10,993 nucleotides of DNA, taken from NCBI GenBank assembly GCA_964351775.1, contig CAYGPQ010000122.1, positions 1 through 10,993 on the forward strand, written 5' to 3'. The notes below the pieces were generated by a model that was given only the letters and a program-made list of their open reading frames with translations, was not told where the DNA came from and did no database searches. A program made the translations under genes and the position numbers. Of the stretch, positions 1 to 6,323 are shown one piece after another. This DNA comes from Kordia sp964351775. GTDB taxonomy: Bacteria; Bacteroidota; Bacteroidia; Flavobacteriales; Flavobacteriaceae. Each line of letters begins with the position of its first letter. Positions within the stretch are counted from its first letter, which is position 1.

Positions 1-506
1 GAATTTGGAGAAATCGTTGCTAGATTTGAAATGACAATGATAGGACTTAATGAAGTAGCATCAGTTCCAAAAGGTAACGTAATCATCACCGTTTTTGCAG
101 TTTCATCTATAGTTCCATTTACAGAATTGATACTGAAACTAGTTATTTCCTTTTCGCCACTTAAAGCGGTTCCTGTAGTTACAGTAGCTGTATATGTTAC
201 CGTACTCGTATCTTCTGCTGTAACTGTATATATTACAGGATTAGAAAAATCTAGAGCTACATCTGAATTTGGAGAAATCGTAGCAGCACTAGATATTGTA
301 ATCATTGGTGATACTGATGTAATGTCAGTTCCGCTTGGCAAAACCAGTGTAATTGTTTTGTCAGTTTCGTTTATTGAGGCATTCATACTATCAATACTAA
401 AACTTATAATTGCTTTTTCGCTGCTCAATGTTAGTATTTCCACAGGTTCATTTTCACAAGAAGAAATCATAATCAGCATCAAGAGCGCATACATTTTGTT
501 TTTCAT
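1..506 (-). CDS. DUF5018-like repeat lipoprotein, N-terminal part (3' end beyond window)
   Basis: Reading the minus strand from the ATG at 506 gives 168 open codons that run off the left edge. Residues 1-17 are a lipoprotein signal peptide: MKNK, a hydrophobic stretch, then ISSC with C17 as the probable lipidated cysteine. The next residues are acidic (E-N-E), like the export signal of surface lipoproteins in Bacteroidota. From residue 30 there are two copies of a beta-rich module with an 88-residue period (E30-K and E118-K). Each has a SFSI strand, a T-xx-LP-xGTD-x-TS stretch and an ATISPNS stretch; the first copy ends in a YTVTAED...TYTATV stretch. I recognise this layout as DUF5018-type repeats, from memory and without a search. 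The plus-strand reading of the same DNA is a shadow. The role is unknown; a surface adhesin or binding protein is plausible. No C-terminal domain can be seen. Confidence 0.72.
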   Translation of the reverse strand, partial: MKNKMYALLMLIMISSCENEPVEILTLSSEKAIISFSIDSMNASINETDKTITLVLPSGTDITSVSPMITISSAATISPNSDVALDFSNPVIYTVTAEDTSTVTYTATVTTGTALSGEKEITSFSINSVNGTIDETAKTVMITLPFGTDATSLSPIIVISNLATISPN

Positions 507-587
507 AATTTTTATTTTTTATAAAACATATTAGATTTAGGCGTAAACCTAGACATAAAATGAAGCCTGTAAAAAGAGCACTACCCT

Positions 588-657
588 CAATTCACGGAAT
601 TATAAGAAGCTTGTCATAAGAACAAAACCTACAATTCACGGAATTACAAGAAGTTTG
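588..657. repeat. Paired 26-nt direct repeat
   Basis: Bases 588-613 and 632-657 match at 24 of 26 positions, starting CAATTCACGGAATTA in both, and are spaced 44 nt start to start. They lie between divergent promoters, so they could be operator sites or decayed dispersed repeat copies. The ATTCACGGAATT core is itself partly palindromic. Confidence 0.6.
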
Positions 658-683
658 CAAACGCAACCCATTGTCCCATTGTT

Positions 684-706
684 TTTCATTTATGAAATTA
701 TTTCAT
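684..706. promoter_or_regulatory. Alternating half-sites with a 15-bp palindrome, possible operator
   Basis: The sequence reads TTTCAT (684-689), TT, ATGAAAT (692-698), T, ATTTCAT (700-706). This is three alternating half-sites; the last two form a perfect 7-1-7 palindrome. It ends 32 bp before the -7 element at 739, where a regulator could act on the promoter. Because the second gene downstream is a ZIP metal transporter, a metal-responsive regulator such as Zur is one candidate. That is inference; AT-rich palindromes also occur by chance. Confidence 0.35.
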
Positions 707-738
707 GATTGCTTCGACTGTAGAAAGGCAAAATGTGT

Positions 739-746
739 TAATTTTG
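739..746 (+). promoter_or_regulatory. Bacteroidota-type -7 element (TAATTTTG) of the methyltransferase/ZIP operon
   Basis: TAATTTTG matches the Bacteroidota TAnnTTTG consensus exactly. The expected TTTG-like -33 box is weak: a TTCG lies 22 bp upstream. Transcription would start around 750-755, giving a leader of about 80 nt that includes the hairpin at 802-819. No better promoter is visible before the ATG at 834. Confidence 0.45.
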
Positions 747-801
747 CAGCTTATTGAATTTAATACAACGAAGGTTCGCAATAATAGAGCCTTTGTATAG
801 A

Positions 802-819
802 TTCCCGTATTCACGGGAA
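802..819. repeat. REP-like hairpin in the leader of the methyltransferase gene
   Basis: TTCCCGT (802-808) and ACGGGAA (813-819) are perfect inverted arms around a 4-nt loop. The surrounding AGATTCCCG...CGGGAA pattern resembles the AGATTCC...GGAATGA hairpin at 2380-2400, so both probably belong to one dispersed family. It ends 14 nt before the start codon at 834, close enough to influence ribosome access if transcribed. Confidence 0.6.
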
Positions 820-833
820 CGAGAAAAAATACT

Positions 834-1565
834 ATGCAAGAAAAAAATACAGCTTGGTACGCGTCGTGGTTTGACACCTCTTATTATCACATTCTTTATA
901 AAGATCGTGGATATGACGAAGCAGAAGCGTTTATGAAGCATTTGGTGGAGTTTTTAAATTTGCCCGAAAACGGAACTATTTTAGATTTGGCCTGTGGAAA
1001 AGGCAGACATTCTGTGTTTTTGAATTCGATGGGCTATGATGTTACCGGTGTGGATTTGTCGCCAAATAGTATTGAGTACGCGTCACAGTTTGCCAATGAT
1101 ACACTCCGTTTTGAAGTGCATGATATGTGCGAACCTTATCCAAAACAGTTTGATGCCGTATTAAATTTGTTTACGAGTTTTGGGTATTTTGAACACGAAT
1201 CTGATAATTTACGCACGATAAAGTCGATAAAAACAGAACTTACTGAAAGTGGTTTTGCGGTGATTGACTTTTTGAATGCCGATTTTGTGGTGGAAAATTT
1301 GGTGGAACATGAAGTGAAAGAAGTAGATGGAATTGTTTTTCGATTGCATCGCTATGTGGAAAACGGGTTTATTTATAAAGATATTCGTTTTGAAGCAGAC
1401 GGACACAATCATCACTATACCGAAAAAGTAAAGGCATTGACACTGAAAGATTTTGAATCGTATTTTAGTGCAGCTGCTATTGATTTATTAGCTATTTTTG
1501 GAGATTACAGTTTGGGAAAATTCAATAGAAAAACTTCTTGTCGACTTATTATGATTTTTAAATGA
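834..1565 (+). CDS. Class I SAM-dependent methyltransferase
   Basis: This 243-residue protein is a cytoplasmic Rossmann-fold methyltransferase. Motif I, which binds S-adenosylmethionine, is ILDLACGKG at residues 49-57. The acidic residue that contacts the ribose is D74 in the GVDLS segment, and FDAVLNLFTSFGYF (106-119) fits the post-IV region. The N-terminus (W-F-D-T-S-Y-Y-H-I-L-Y) resembles a group of Bacteroidota methyltransferases that I know only by name. The substrate cannot be told from sequence. The start at 834 keeps this N-terminal block and follows an A-rich leader. Its TGA overlaps the ATG of the ZIP transporter gene by 4 nt, so the two are translationally coupled. A TAATTTTG promoter element lies at 739. 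An ordinary methyltransferase fold is near certain; its role is open. Confidence 0.88.
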   Translation: MQEKNTAWYASWFDTSYYHILYKDRGYDEAEAFMKHLVEFLNLPENGTILDLACGKGRHSVFLNSMGYDVTGVDLSPNSIEYASQFANDTLRFEVHDMCEPYPKQFDAVLNLFTSFGYFEHESDNLRTIKSIKTELTESGFAVIDFLNADFVVENLVEHEVKEVDGIVFRLHRYVENGFIYKDIRFEADGHNHHYTEKVKALTLKDFESYFSAAAIDLLAIFGDYSLGKFNRKTSCRLIMIFK

Positions 1566-2233
1566 TGTATTATTTACTTCCTATTTTATCAGTAGTACTT
1601 GGATTTGTGTTTGTGACTGTTTTTCAGCTTCGCGAAAAGAAACAAATGAAACTGCTATTGGCATTTAGTGGTGCTTTTTTGTTAGCCATTACCGTCTTTA
1701 ATTTACTTCCTACGGTGTTTAGCGAGTACCAACCAAGTTATGGTATTTTTGTAATGGTTGGAATTCTGTTACAAATTTTCTTGGAGTTTTTCTCAAAAGG
1801 AGCCGAACACGGACACGTTCATATTCATAAAGATAGCCATGCTTTTCCGTGGTTGTTGTTTATAAGTTTGAGTATTCACGCCATTTTAGAAGGTTTTCCA
1901 ATGCACCATCACGATCATTTGGTGTATGGAATTGTAGTACATAAAATTCCGATTGCTATTATTTTGACCACGTTTTTTTATGAATCGAAAATATCAAAGG
2001 TTTCTGTGTTGACGTTTTTGTTTTTGTTTGCATTAATGACACCTTTGGGAAGTTTTTTATCAGAACAATTGACGTTTTTAGAAGCGTATCAGCATGAAAT
2101 ATCAGCCTTAGTTATTGGAATCTTTTTACATATTTCCACCACAATTTTGTTTGAAAGTTCGGAAGGTCATAAGTTTAATTTAACAAAGTTATTGGTAATT
2201 ATTTCGGCAGCGATTATTGCGTTTTTTATATAA
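1562..2233 (+). CDS. ZIP-family metal (probably zinc) transporter
   Basis: This 223-residue membrane protein has about seven or eight hydrophobic segments, as in ZIP transporters that move Zn2+ or related ions into the cytoplasm. TM4 carries H106-A-I-L-E110-G, matching the ZIP HxxxE signature, and TM5 carries H127-K-I-P. Two histidine-rich stretches, residues 83-93 and 114-119, lie before TM4 and between TM4 and TM5, probably as metal-collecting loops. The usual TM5 HExPHE-type motif is reduced to H-K-I-P-I-A: lysine and isoleucine replace two metal ligands, suggesting a single-metal site. The start overlaps the methyltransferase stop (ATGA); the second ATG at 1565 is an alternative. Co-transcription with a methyltransferase does not reveal a shared task. 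Family assignment is firm; metal specificity is inferred. Confidence 0.85.
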   Translation: MMYYLLPILSVVLGFVFVTVFQLREKKQMKLLLAFSGAFLLAITVFNLLPTVFSEYQPSYGIFVMVGILLQIFLEFFSKGAEHGHVHIHKDSHAFPWLLFISLSIHAILEGFPMHHHDHLVYGIVVHKIPIAIILTTFFYESKISKVSVLTFLFLFALMTPLGSFLSEQLTFLEAYQHEISALVIGIFLHISTTILFESSEGHKFNLTKLLVIISAAIIAFFI

Positions 2234-2239
2234 TAATAG

Positions 2240-2420
2240 ATTCCAAATAGTACACTGAGCGGAGCCGAAGTGTAAAGCTCAGAATGAAAAAAAATTGTTT
2301 AACGTAGAGATTCCGCATCACACTTCGACTTCGCTCAGTGAACTTGCGGAATAAAAAAAATTGTTTTGTTTAATAGTAGATTCCGTGTCAGGCACGGAAT
2401 GAAAAAAAATCCTTTTTTTT
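2240..2420. repeat. Array of three REP-like hairpin modules
   Basis: The spacer between the ZIP gene and the DUF4268 gene contains three modules that each begin (T)AGA(G)ATTCC and end in GAAT followed by an A-tract of about eight. Module 2 has arms ATTCCGCA (2310-2317) and TGCGGAAT (2345-2352). Module 3 has arms ATTCCGTG (2380-2387) and CACGGAAT (2393-2400). Module 1 begins at about 2240 and has no clean matching arm. Modules 1 and 2 also carry oppositely oriented 22-nt segments (2252-2273 and 2320-2341) that pair with three mismatches and contain the GAGC..AGCCGAAGTG type core. The array ends in A8-TCC-T8 (2402-2420), one base before the next start codon. Such GAATGA/ACTTCG elements are dispersed non-coding repeats in Flavobacteriaceae. 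Confidence 0.75.
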
Positions 2421-2421
2421 C

Positions 2422-2850
2422 ATGTTTAGTAAAGCTGAATCACAGAAGTTACGAGAAGATTTTTGGATTTCGTTTGGAAAGTCATTTCCACGAAAGTGGA
2501 TTTTGTACAATACAAAGATCAAAGATTTTTCGTTTAAGTTTTATTTCGATAAGAAAAAAGCAATGGTAATGCTTGATATTGAAGACCAAAATATTGAAAA
2601 TCGCATTAAGTATTGGGATAAGATGATCTCGTTGAAAACTATACTACTCGATGATTTTCTTCCAGAAGCTATTTTTAATGAAGACTGCACTTTGGATAAC
2701 GGAAAAGAGATTTCTAGAATCTATCTTGAAAAACAAAACGTTTCCATTCACAATAAAAACACTTGGCAAGAAACAATGGTTTTCCTAAATGAAACGATGC
2801 AACAGTTTGAAGCGTTTTATTTGGAGTATGAGGATTTTATTAAAGCGTGA
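2422..2850 (+). CDS. DUF4268 domain protein
   Basis: The 142-residue soluble protein matches, by memory, the short flavobacterial DUF4268 proteins. It has an R-E-x-F-W-x-x-F-G-K-S-F-P-R-K-W block at residues 11-25, a K-I-K-D-F-S-F-K-F-Y-F-D stretch at 32-43, a central S-L-K-T-I-L segment near residue 70, an N-K-N-T-W near 112-116 and a Y-E-D-F-I end. No catalytic motif is obvious and the function is unknown. There are no membrane segments or signal peptide. The ATG at 2422 is chosen because it keeps the conserved N-terminus. It is preceded directly by T8, so there is no ribosome binding site of the usual kind. The out-of-frame ATG at 2399, inside the repeat module, is not used. The gene converges with the PdxH-type gene; a weak 6-bp hairpin spans its stop (2842-2858). 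Confidence 0.75.
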   Translation: MFSKAESQKLREDFWISFGKSFPRKWILYNTKIKDFSFKFYFDKKKAMVMLDIEDQNIENRIKYWDKMISLKTILLDDFLPEAIFNEDCTLDNGKEISRIYLEKQNVSIHNKNTWQETMVFLNETMQQFEAFYLEYEDFIKA

Positions 2851-2886
2851 GTCGCTTTGCTCCTGCTTTTGGGGCTTCGCTTTTAT

Positions 2887-2918
2887 ATGTTGGTATGTTG
2901 GTATGTTGGTATGTTGGT
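2887..2918. repeat. Short tandem repeat, four copies of ATGTTGGT
   Basis: Four exact 8-nt units lie in the 97-nt spacer between the convergent DUF4268 and PdxH-type genes. The array is non-coding. It could vary in copy number between strains by slippage. No role is evident. Confidence 0.9.
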
Positions 2919-2947
2919 AAAATTAATTCATTTTCAATTCTTTGGCG

Positions 2948-3523
2948 TTAAGGTTGCAATATTGTTTTTTCCCAACTGTTATTATTTTTTGTAAATAATT
3001 CGCGAAAGTGTAACCGACTTTTTTTAAATTCCATAAGCTCAATTCGTTTTGGAATGATGTAAAATCCAGACCATTCTGTCGGTCGTTGTATTTCTATGTC
3101 AGTACTATTTGTTTTTTGTTGCTCAAATTTAGTGATCAATTCGGTTATATTTTCTATTTCAACACCTTGTTTACTTATTCGACTTACTATTTGTGATGCT
3201 TTGCTCCTAGCTTTAAAATATGTATCTGCAAGTGCATCTTCTATTTGAACCGCATCGCCTTGTACTCTAATTTGCCGTTCGGTTTCTGTCCACCAAAATG
3301 TTAATGATGCTTTTGGATTTGCCAATAATTCAATGCCTTTCTTTGAGTTTAAAGGTCCTGTAATGATAAATTTATTCTCTAAAATTTCTTTCAGTGAAAC
3401 AAATCGAGAATTAGGATATCCATCCATTCCAATAGATGTTAAACAACAGGCAGAAGGAATTCGAACAGTACTTTTCTCCGTTTCTTCAGCATACCAGTTT
3501 TTAAATTTTTCTATAGGATTCAT
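2948..3523 (-). CDS. Pyridoxamine 5'-phosphate oxidase family protein, PdxH-type
   Basis: This 191-residue cytoplasmic FMN-binding split-barrel protein is related to PdxH, which oxidises pyridoxine or pyridoxamine phosphate to pyridoxal phosphate with O2. It keeps S-R-F-V-S-L-K (39-45), N-S-K-K-G (59-63), ERQIRVQG (82-89), Y102-F-K-A-R106-S-K-A-S110-Q, and R170-L-H172. By eye these align with the E. coli residues that hold the phosphate and substrate (K72, Y129, R133, S137, R197, H199). It differs at the FMN site: the usual EFWQGG is E-L-M-E-F-K (162-167), and RLHDR is RLHFR. It also lacks about 25 N-terminal residues of the 218-residue E. coli protein. It may be a paralogue with a changed substrate, so no gene symbol is given. 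The start at 3523 has no clear upstream alternative. It is divergent from the oxidase gene at 3763. Confidence 0.78.
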   Translation of the reverse strand: MNPIEKFKNWYAEETEKSTVRIPSACCLTSIGMDGYPNSRFVSLKEILENKFIITGPLNSKKGIELLANPKASLTFWWTETERQIRVQGDAVQIEDALADTYFKARSKASQIVSRISKQGVEIENITELITKFEQQKTNSTDIEIQRPTEWSGFYIIPKRIELMEFKKSRLHFRELFTKNNNSWEKTILQP

Positions 3524-3762
3524 CTTGCGTGTCGTTACTATAAGTACATAAAGAATTTTGTTCCGTTCTTATAAACAAAGCCTAAGTGTCGTTTCGATTT
3601 GTTCACAATCTAAACTAAAGGTTTCCAAAGTTAAATCAAAATCATTAAGAAGATTTTATGGTTCTTAAAACTTATTGTTTAGTTCATTCTATTCCTACAC
3701 ATTTTAATATTTTTTAGTTAACTTGATTGCATATTCATCTTTAACTACCAAAAACTAAAACC

Positions 3763-5649
3763 ATGGACAAAAAATCAGCTCCTCCAGTACTAACCTTCTT
3801 ACGAAAAACAGATCAAAACGGTGGCGAACTAGAAATGCTAACCACTAGTCATGACAAAAAACATATTCTGAAACGAGAAATCGGACATACGCTAATTTCT
3901 AAAACCATAGGCCAAGGAGAAGAAGTTGTTGTTCTTGGTGCTGGTGTAGCTGGATTGTCTGTCGCCTATGAATTATTAATCCACACAAAATACAAGGTGA
4001 CCATTTTAGAAGCCGAAAATAGAGTTGGCGGACGAAGCTTAACGGTTCGACCAGGTGATAGTTTTACAGAAAATCCTGAGAACAAACCTGCGGTAGCGTA
4101 TACTCAAACTTGCAAATTTACGGTTGAGGATACAGAAAACTTACCGTATTTAAATTGTGGTCCTGGACGAATTCCTTCTGCGCATCGTGATGTACTTAAT
4201 TATTGCAAGACACTTGGCGTGAAGTTGGAAATTTATGTAATGCAAAGTCGATCGAATGTAGTGTATGATGGTAAAATATTTGTAGATGAAGCGGGAAAAC
4301 CTGAATCTATTGTGAATCGTAGATTGGCAAATGACCCAAGAGGCTATTTTTCTCAGTTTATGTATGCGCTGCCAGAATTATTAAAAACAATTAAAGAAAG
4401 TCCCGATCCTACAAAGTATAAAAGTTTCTTAAGTTTTGTACAACCATTAGAAGATGCATTGAATGATACGGAAGATGGCGAAGCTAAGTTTAAAAACTGG
4501 CTCAAGAAATTTGGCGATTTGAGCAAAGATGGAATGTTTGAAAAAACATCTCGATCTGGATATACCGAATTGCCAAGTAAAACAATGTTAGGTGAAGAAG
4601 AAAACATTATGCCAAAGCTTGATTTTACGAAAATGTTAGATTCTGAATTTTGGAAATTAAGTTTTTATCAACCAGATGATTTTTTATGGCAACAAACTTC
4701 ATTTCAGCCCGTTGGCGGAATGGATATGATTGTAAAAACATTAGCCGATAAAGTAAAAAAATTAGGAGGAAACATTATTTTAAATGCACCAGTAAGCGAG
4801 ATTGACAGACAAGGAGATCAATATGTTGTGACCTATAAAGATGGAAGGTCTAGTAAAACGCTAAAAGCACACAAATGCTTTAGTAATATGCCAATACCAT
4901 TATTACAAGACAAGGTTACTAAGAATTTATTCCAACGTAAATCGTTTGCGAGAGCTTTGAATATTGTATTTGATCATAAAGAATTTTTACGCCCTACGGT
5001 GAAAGTCGGTTGGCAAAGTAAGCGTAAATATTGGCAAGATCCCGCAGATAAAAATACGGTTCCAATCTTTGGAGGAATCTCATGGACCAAGCATCCAATG
5101 GTGCAAATGTGGTATCCTTCAAATGATTATCATCAAAATTTGGGAGTTCTTACTGGTGCATATAACTTTTCAGATAATGCGATTGCTTGGGGAAATTTGG
5201 AACCTATTGATCGATTGGAAGAAGCAAGAGAAGGTGCTAAACAATTGCATGGTGGAGAATTTTCAAAACAACTTGATGATGGACTTACAATTGCTTGGCA
5301 AAATATCAAAACGCAACGCGGTGGTTGGGTCGATTGGACAAAAATTGACGACCAAACCAAAGATGCTAAACTGAGTTATCAAGATATTATTCATATCAGA
5401 AAGAAAACTATTTTAGCGGATGCAAAGCATGCAAAACATGAATCTGCAGAATGGGTATTTAATGAATTGCAAGAAGGAGATGATGGTTTTTATATTGTAG
5501 GCGATCAGCTGTCATCATTGCCAGGTTGGCAAGAAGGCGCTATTTCATCAGCGCTAGTCGCTTTTGGATTGTGTACAAAAATGACTGGATTCGAAGCACC
5601 AAAATTACGTCAAGTTCCGTTTACTGCACAATTGGTTGAAGGAAGATAA
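3763..5649 (+). CDS. FAD-dependent flavin monoamine oxidase / L-amino-acid oxidase family protein
   Basis: This 628-residue protein has the full layout of the flavin amine oxidase family, which oxidises amines or L-amino acids to imines and releases H2O2 and ammonia. The FAD-binding dinucleotide motif is VVVLGAGVAGL (55-65). It is followed by the ribose-binding E83 in ILEAENRVGGRS (81-92). G133-P-G-R136 matches the G-P-x-R arginine that grips the substrate carboxylate in L-amino-acid oxidases, favouring an amino acid over a simple amine. The C-terminal FAD block is G580-D-Q and P587-G-W-Q-E-G592. There is no signal peptide, so it is likely cytoplasmic, and an N-terminal extension of about 50 residues precedes the FAD motif. 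The 239-bp divergent spacer before it shows no convincing promoter match. A terminator follows the stop. No tailoring enzymes of the indole-alkaloid type are next to it. The substrate is unknown. Confidence 0.85.
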   Translation: MDKKSAPPVLTFLRKTDQNGGELEMLTTSHDKKHILKREIGHTLISKTIGQGEEVVVLGAGVAGLSVAYELLIHTKYKVTILEAENRVGGRSLTVRPGDSFTENPENKPAVAYTQTCKFTVEDTENLPYLNCGPGRIPSAHRDVLNYCKTLGVKLEIYVMQSRSNVVYDGKIFVDEAGKPESIVNRRLANDPRGYFSQFMYALPELLKTIKESPDPTKYKSFLSFVQPLEDALNDTEDGEAKFKNWLKKFGDLSKDGMFEKTSRSGYTELPSKTMLGEEENIMPKLDFTKMLDSEFWKLSFYQPDDFLWQQTSFQPVGGMDMIVKTLADKVKKLGGNIILNAPVSEIDRQGDQYVVTYKDGRSSKTLKAHKCFSNMPIPLLQDKVTKNLFQRKSFARALNIVFDHKEFLRPTVKVGWQSKRKYWQDPADKNTVPIFGGISWTKHPMVQMWYPSNDYHQNLGVLTGAYNFSDNAIAWGNLEPIDRLEEAREGAKQLHGGEFSKQLDDGLTIAWQNIKTQRGGWVDWTKIDDQTKDAKLSYQDIIHIRKKTILADAKHAKHESAEWVFNELQEGDDGFYIVGDQLSSLPGWQEGAISSALVAFGLCTKMTGFEAPKLRQVPFTAQLVEGR

Positions 5650-5656
5650 TTTTATT

Positions 5657-5690
5657 AAAATGAGGCTTTCAAAATTGGAAGCTCATTTTA
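5657..5690 (+). terminator. Rho-independent terminator after the oxidase gene
   Basis: AAAATGAG (5657-5664) pairs with CTCATTTT (5682-5689). The stem continues inward as CTT/AAG after a single bulged G. The 3' arm ends in TTTT, and the structure starts 8 nt after the stop codon. Confidence 0.6.
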
Positions 5691-5773
5691 AAATTGATTG
5701 TAATTGTTAATTAGCGTGCGTTCAATATAAGAAATCATTACTATAAGCCCGAAATATAATAGAATCAACACTT

Positions 5774-5849
5774 TGTCACTTCGAGCGCAGTCGAGAAGCT
5801 AAAGAACACGACTGTTTTTTATTGAATCTCGACTGCGCTCGATTTGACA
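5774..5849. repeat. Dispersed 23-nt repeat as a long inverted pair
   Basis: The arm at 5774-5796 (TGTCACTTCGAGCGCAGTCG then AGA) and its inverse at 5827-5849 match at 21 of 23 positions around a 30-nt loop. If transcribed they form a strong hairpin. The same ACTTCGAGCGCAGTCGAGA unit is common in intergenic DNA of Flavobacteriaceae, and a third copy lies at 6079-6101. Confidence 0.8.
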
Positions 5850-5855
5850 AAATTT

Positions 5856-5879
5856 CAACTTTTAAAGTTGTCGTTTTTT
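5856..5879 (+). terminator. Possible weak terminator (palindrome plus T-tract)
   Basis: CAACTTT (5856-5862), T, AAAGTTG (5864-5870) is a perfect 7-bp inverted repeat followed by TCG and six T. It is AT-rich with a 1-nt centre, so the real loop must be larger and the stem short. No gene ends nearby on the plus strand; it may only back up the oxidase terminator. Confidence 0.25.
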
Positions 5880-5898
5880 ATGATTTTCTCAATAGAAA

Positions 5899-5973
5899 TC
5901 ACACTTTTTTAATGACATAGGTAACAATTCCCCAAATCAATAATTGTTTGTCTTTTGTCACTTTTATCGGTTT
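5899..5973 (-). pseudogene. Detached umuD 3' end, copy A
   Basis: Read on the minus strand, these 75 bases encode the last 24 residues of UmuD, from KPIKV to IKKV plus a stop. The protein sequence is identical to that of the resident umuD, but seven codons differ synonymously and the stop is TGA rather than TAG. Upstream of the KP codons the frame continues into unrelated sequence and meets a TGA, so it is not a gene. Bases 5904-6051 match 6176-6323 at 142 of 148 positions by my count. Confidence 0.85.
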
Positions 5974-6078
5974 GTTTGACTTTTTCTTTACAAACATCTT
6001 TGTGAGAGTTTTTGCATTAAACAGAGTGAAAATGAAAAACTTGTGTCAATCTGTTATGAAGCTAAAGATTGCTTTACT

Positions 6079-6101
6079 TCTCGACTGCGCTCGAAGTGAC
6101 A
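6079..6101. repeat. Third copy of the 23-nt dispersed repeat
   Basis: This is the exact reverse complement of the arm at 5774-5796. It sits in the 107-nt spacer between the two detached umuD ends. The flanking GCTAAAG/CTTTA also partly resembles the sequence next to the first copy. Confidence 0.85.
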
Positions 6102-6170
6102 TTGCTACATCATTTTCAAATTGTCAAATCTTCAAATTGATACATTGAAATATTGGTACATTTTAAATTA

Positions 6171-6245
6171 CTATACTTTTTTTATCACATACGTCACAAT
6201 TCCCCAAATCAATGATTGTTTGTCTTTTGTCACTTTTATCGGTTT
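6171..6245 (-). pseudogene. Detached umuD 3' end, copy B (hybrid)
   Basis: These 75 bases again encode the UmuD C-terminus, with one change, KDKQS for KDKQL. Bases 6159-6239 match the resident gene end (6424-6504) at 80 of 81 positions, including the non-coding flank and the TAG stop. Bases 6240-6323 match copy A's other flank. The copy is therefore a hybrid of the A type and the resident type, joined within the shared coding stretch. It has no start and its reading frame is not a UmuD upstream of the KP codons. Confidence 0.85.
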
Positions 6246-6323
6246 GTTTGACTTTTTCTTTACAAACGTCTTTGTGAGAGTTTTTGCATTAAACAGAGTG
6301 AAAATGAAAAACTTGTGTCAATC

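Larger units (their letters stand above)
507..833. other. Intergenic region between divergent genes: repeats and control sites, no gene
   Basis: These 327 bases separate the minus-strand lipoprotein start (506) from the plus-strand methyltransferase start (834). Short ORFs here lack family features and overlap the real start. The region holds a 26-nt direct repeat pair (588-613, 632-657), alternating half-sites ending in a palindrome (684-706), a -7-like element (739-746) and a hairpin (802-819), listed separately. Confidence 0.6.

Noticed and set aside
31..534. 167-codon plus-strand ORF
   Set aside because: The minus strand here encodes a signal peptide with lipobox and a recognisable 88-residue repeat. 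The plus-strand ORF is its antisense shadow, hydrophobic because of the strand composition.
2366..2569. ORF with ATG at 2399 over the start of the DUF4268 gene
   Set aside because: It is out of frame with the conserved protein and begins inside a hairpin repeat; no family features.
3763..5649. Indole-alkaloid or violacein-type biosynthetic cluster around the oxidase
   Set aside because: The oxidase is distantly like RebO/VioA, but no partner enzyme lies beside it and it has its own terminator.
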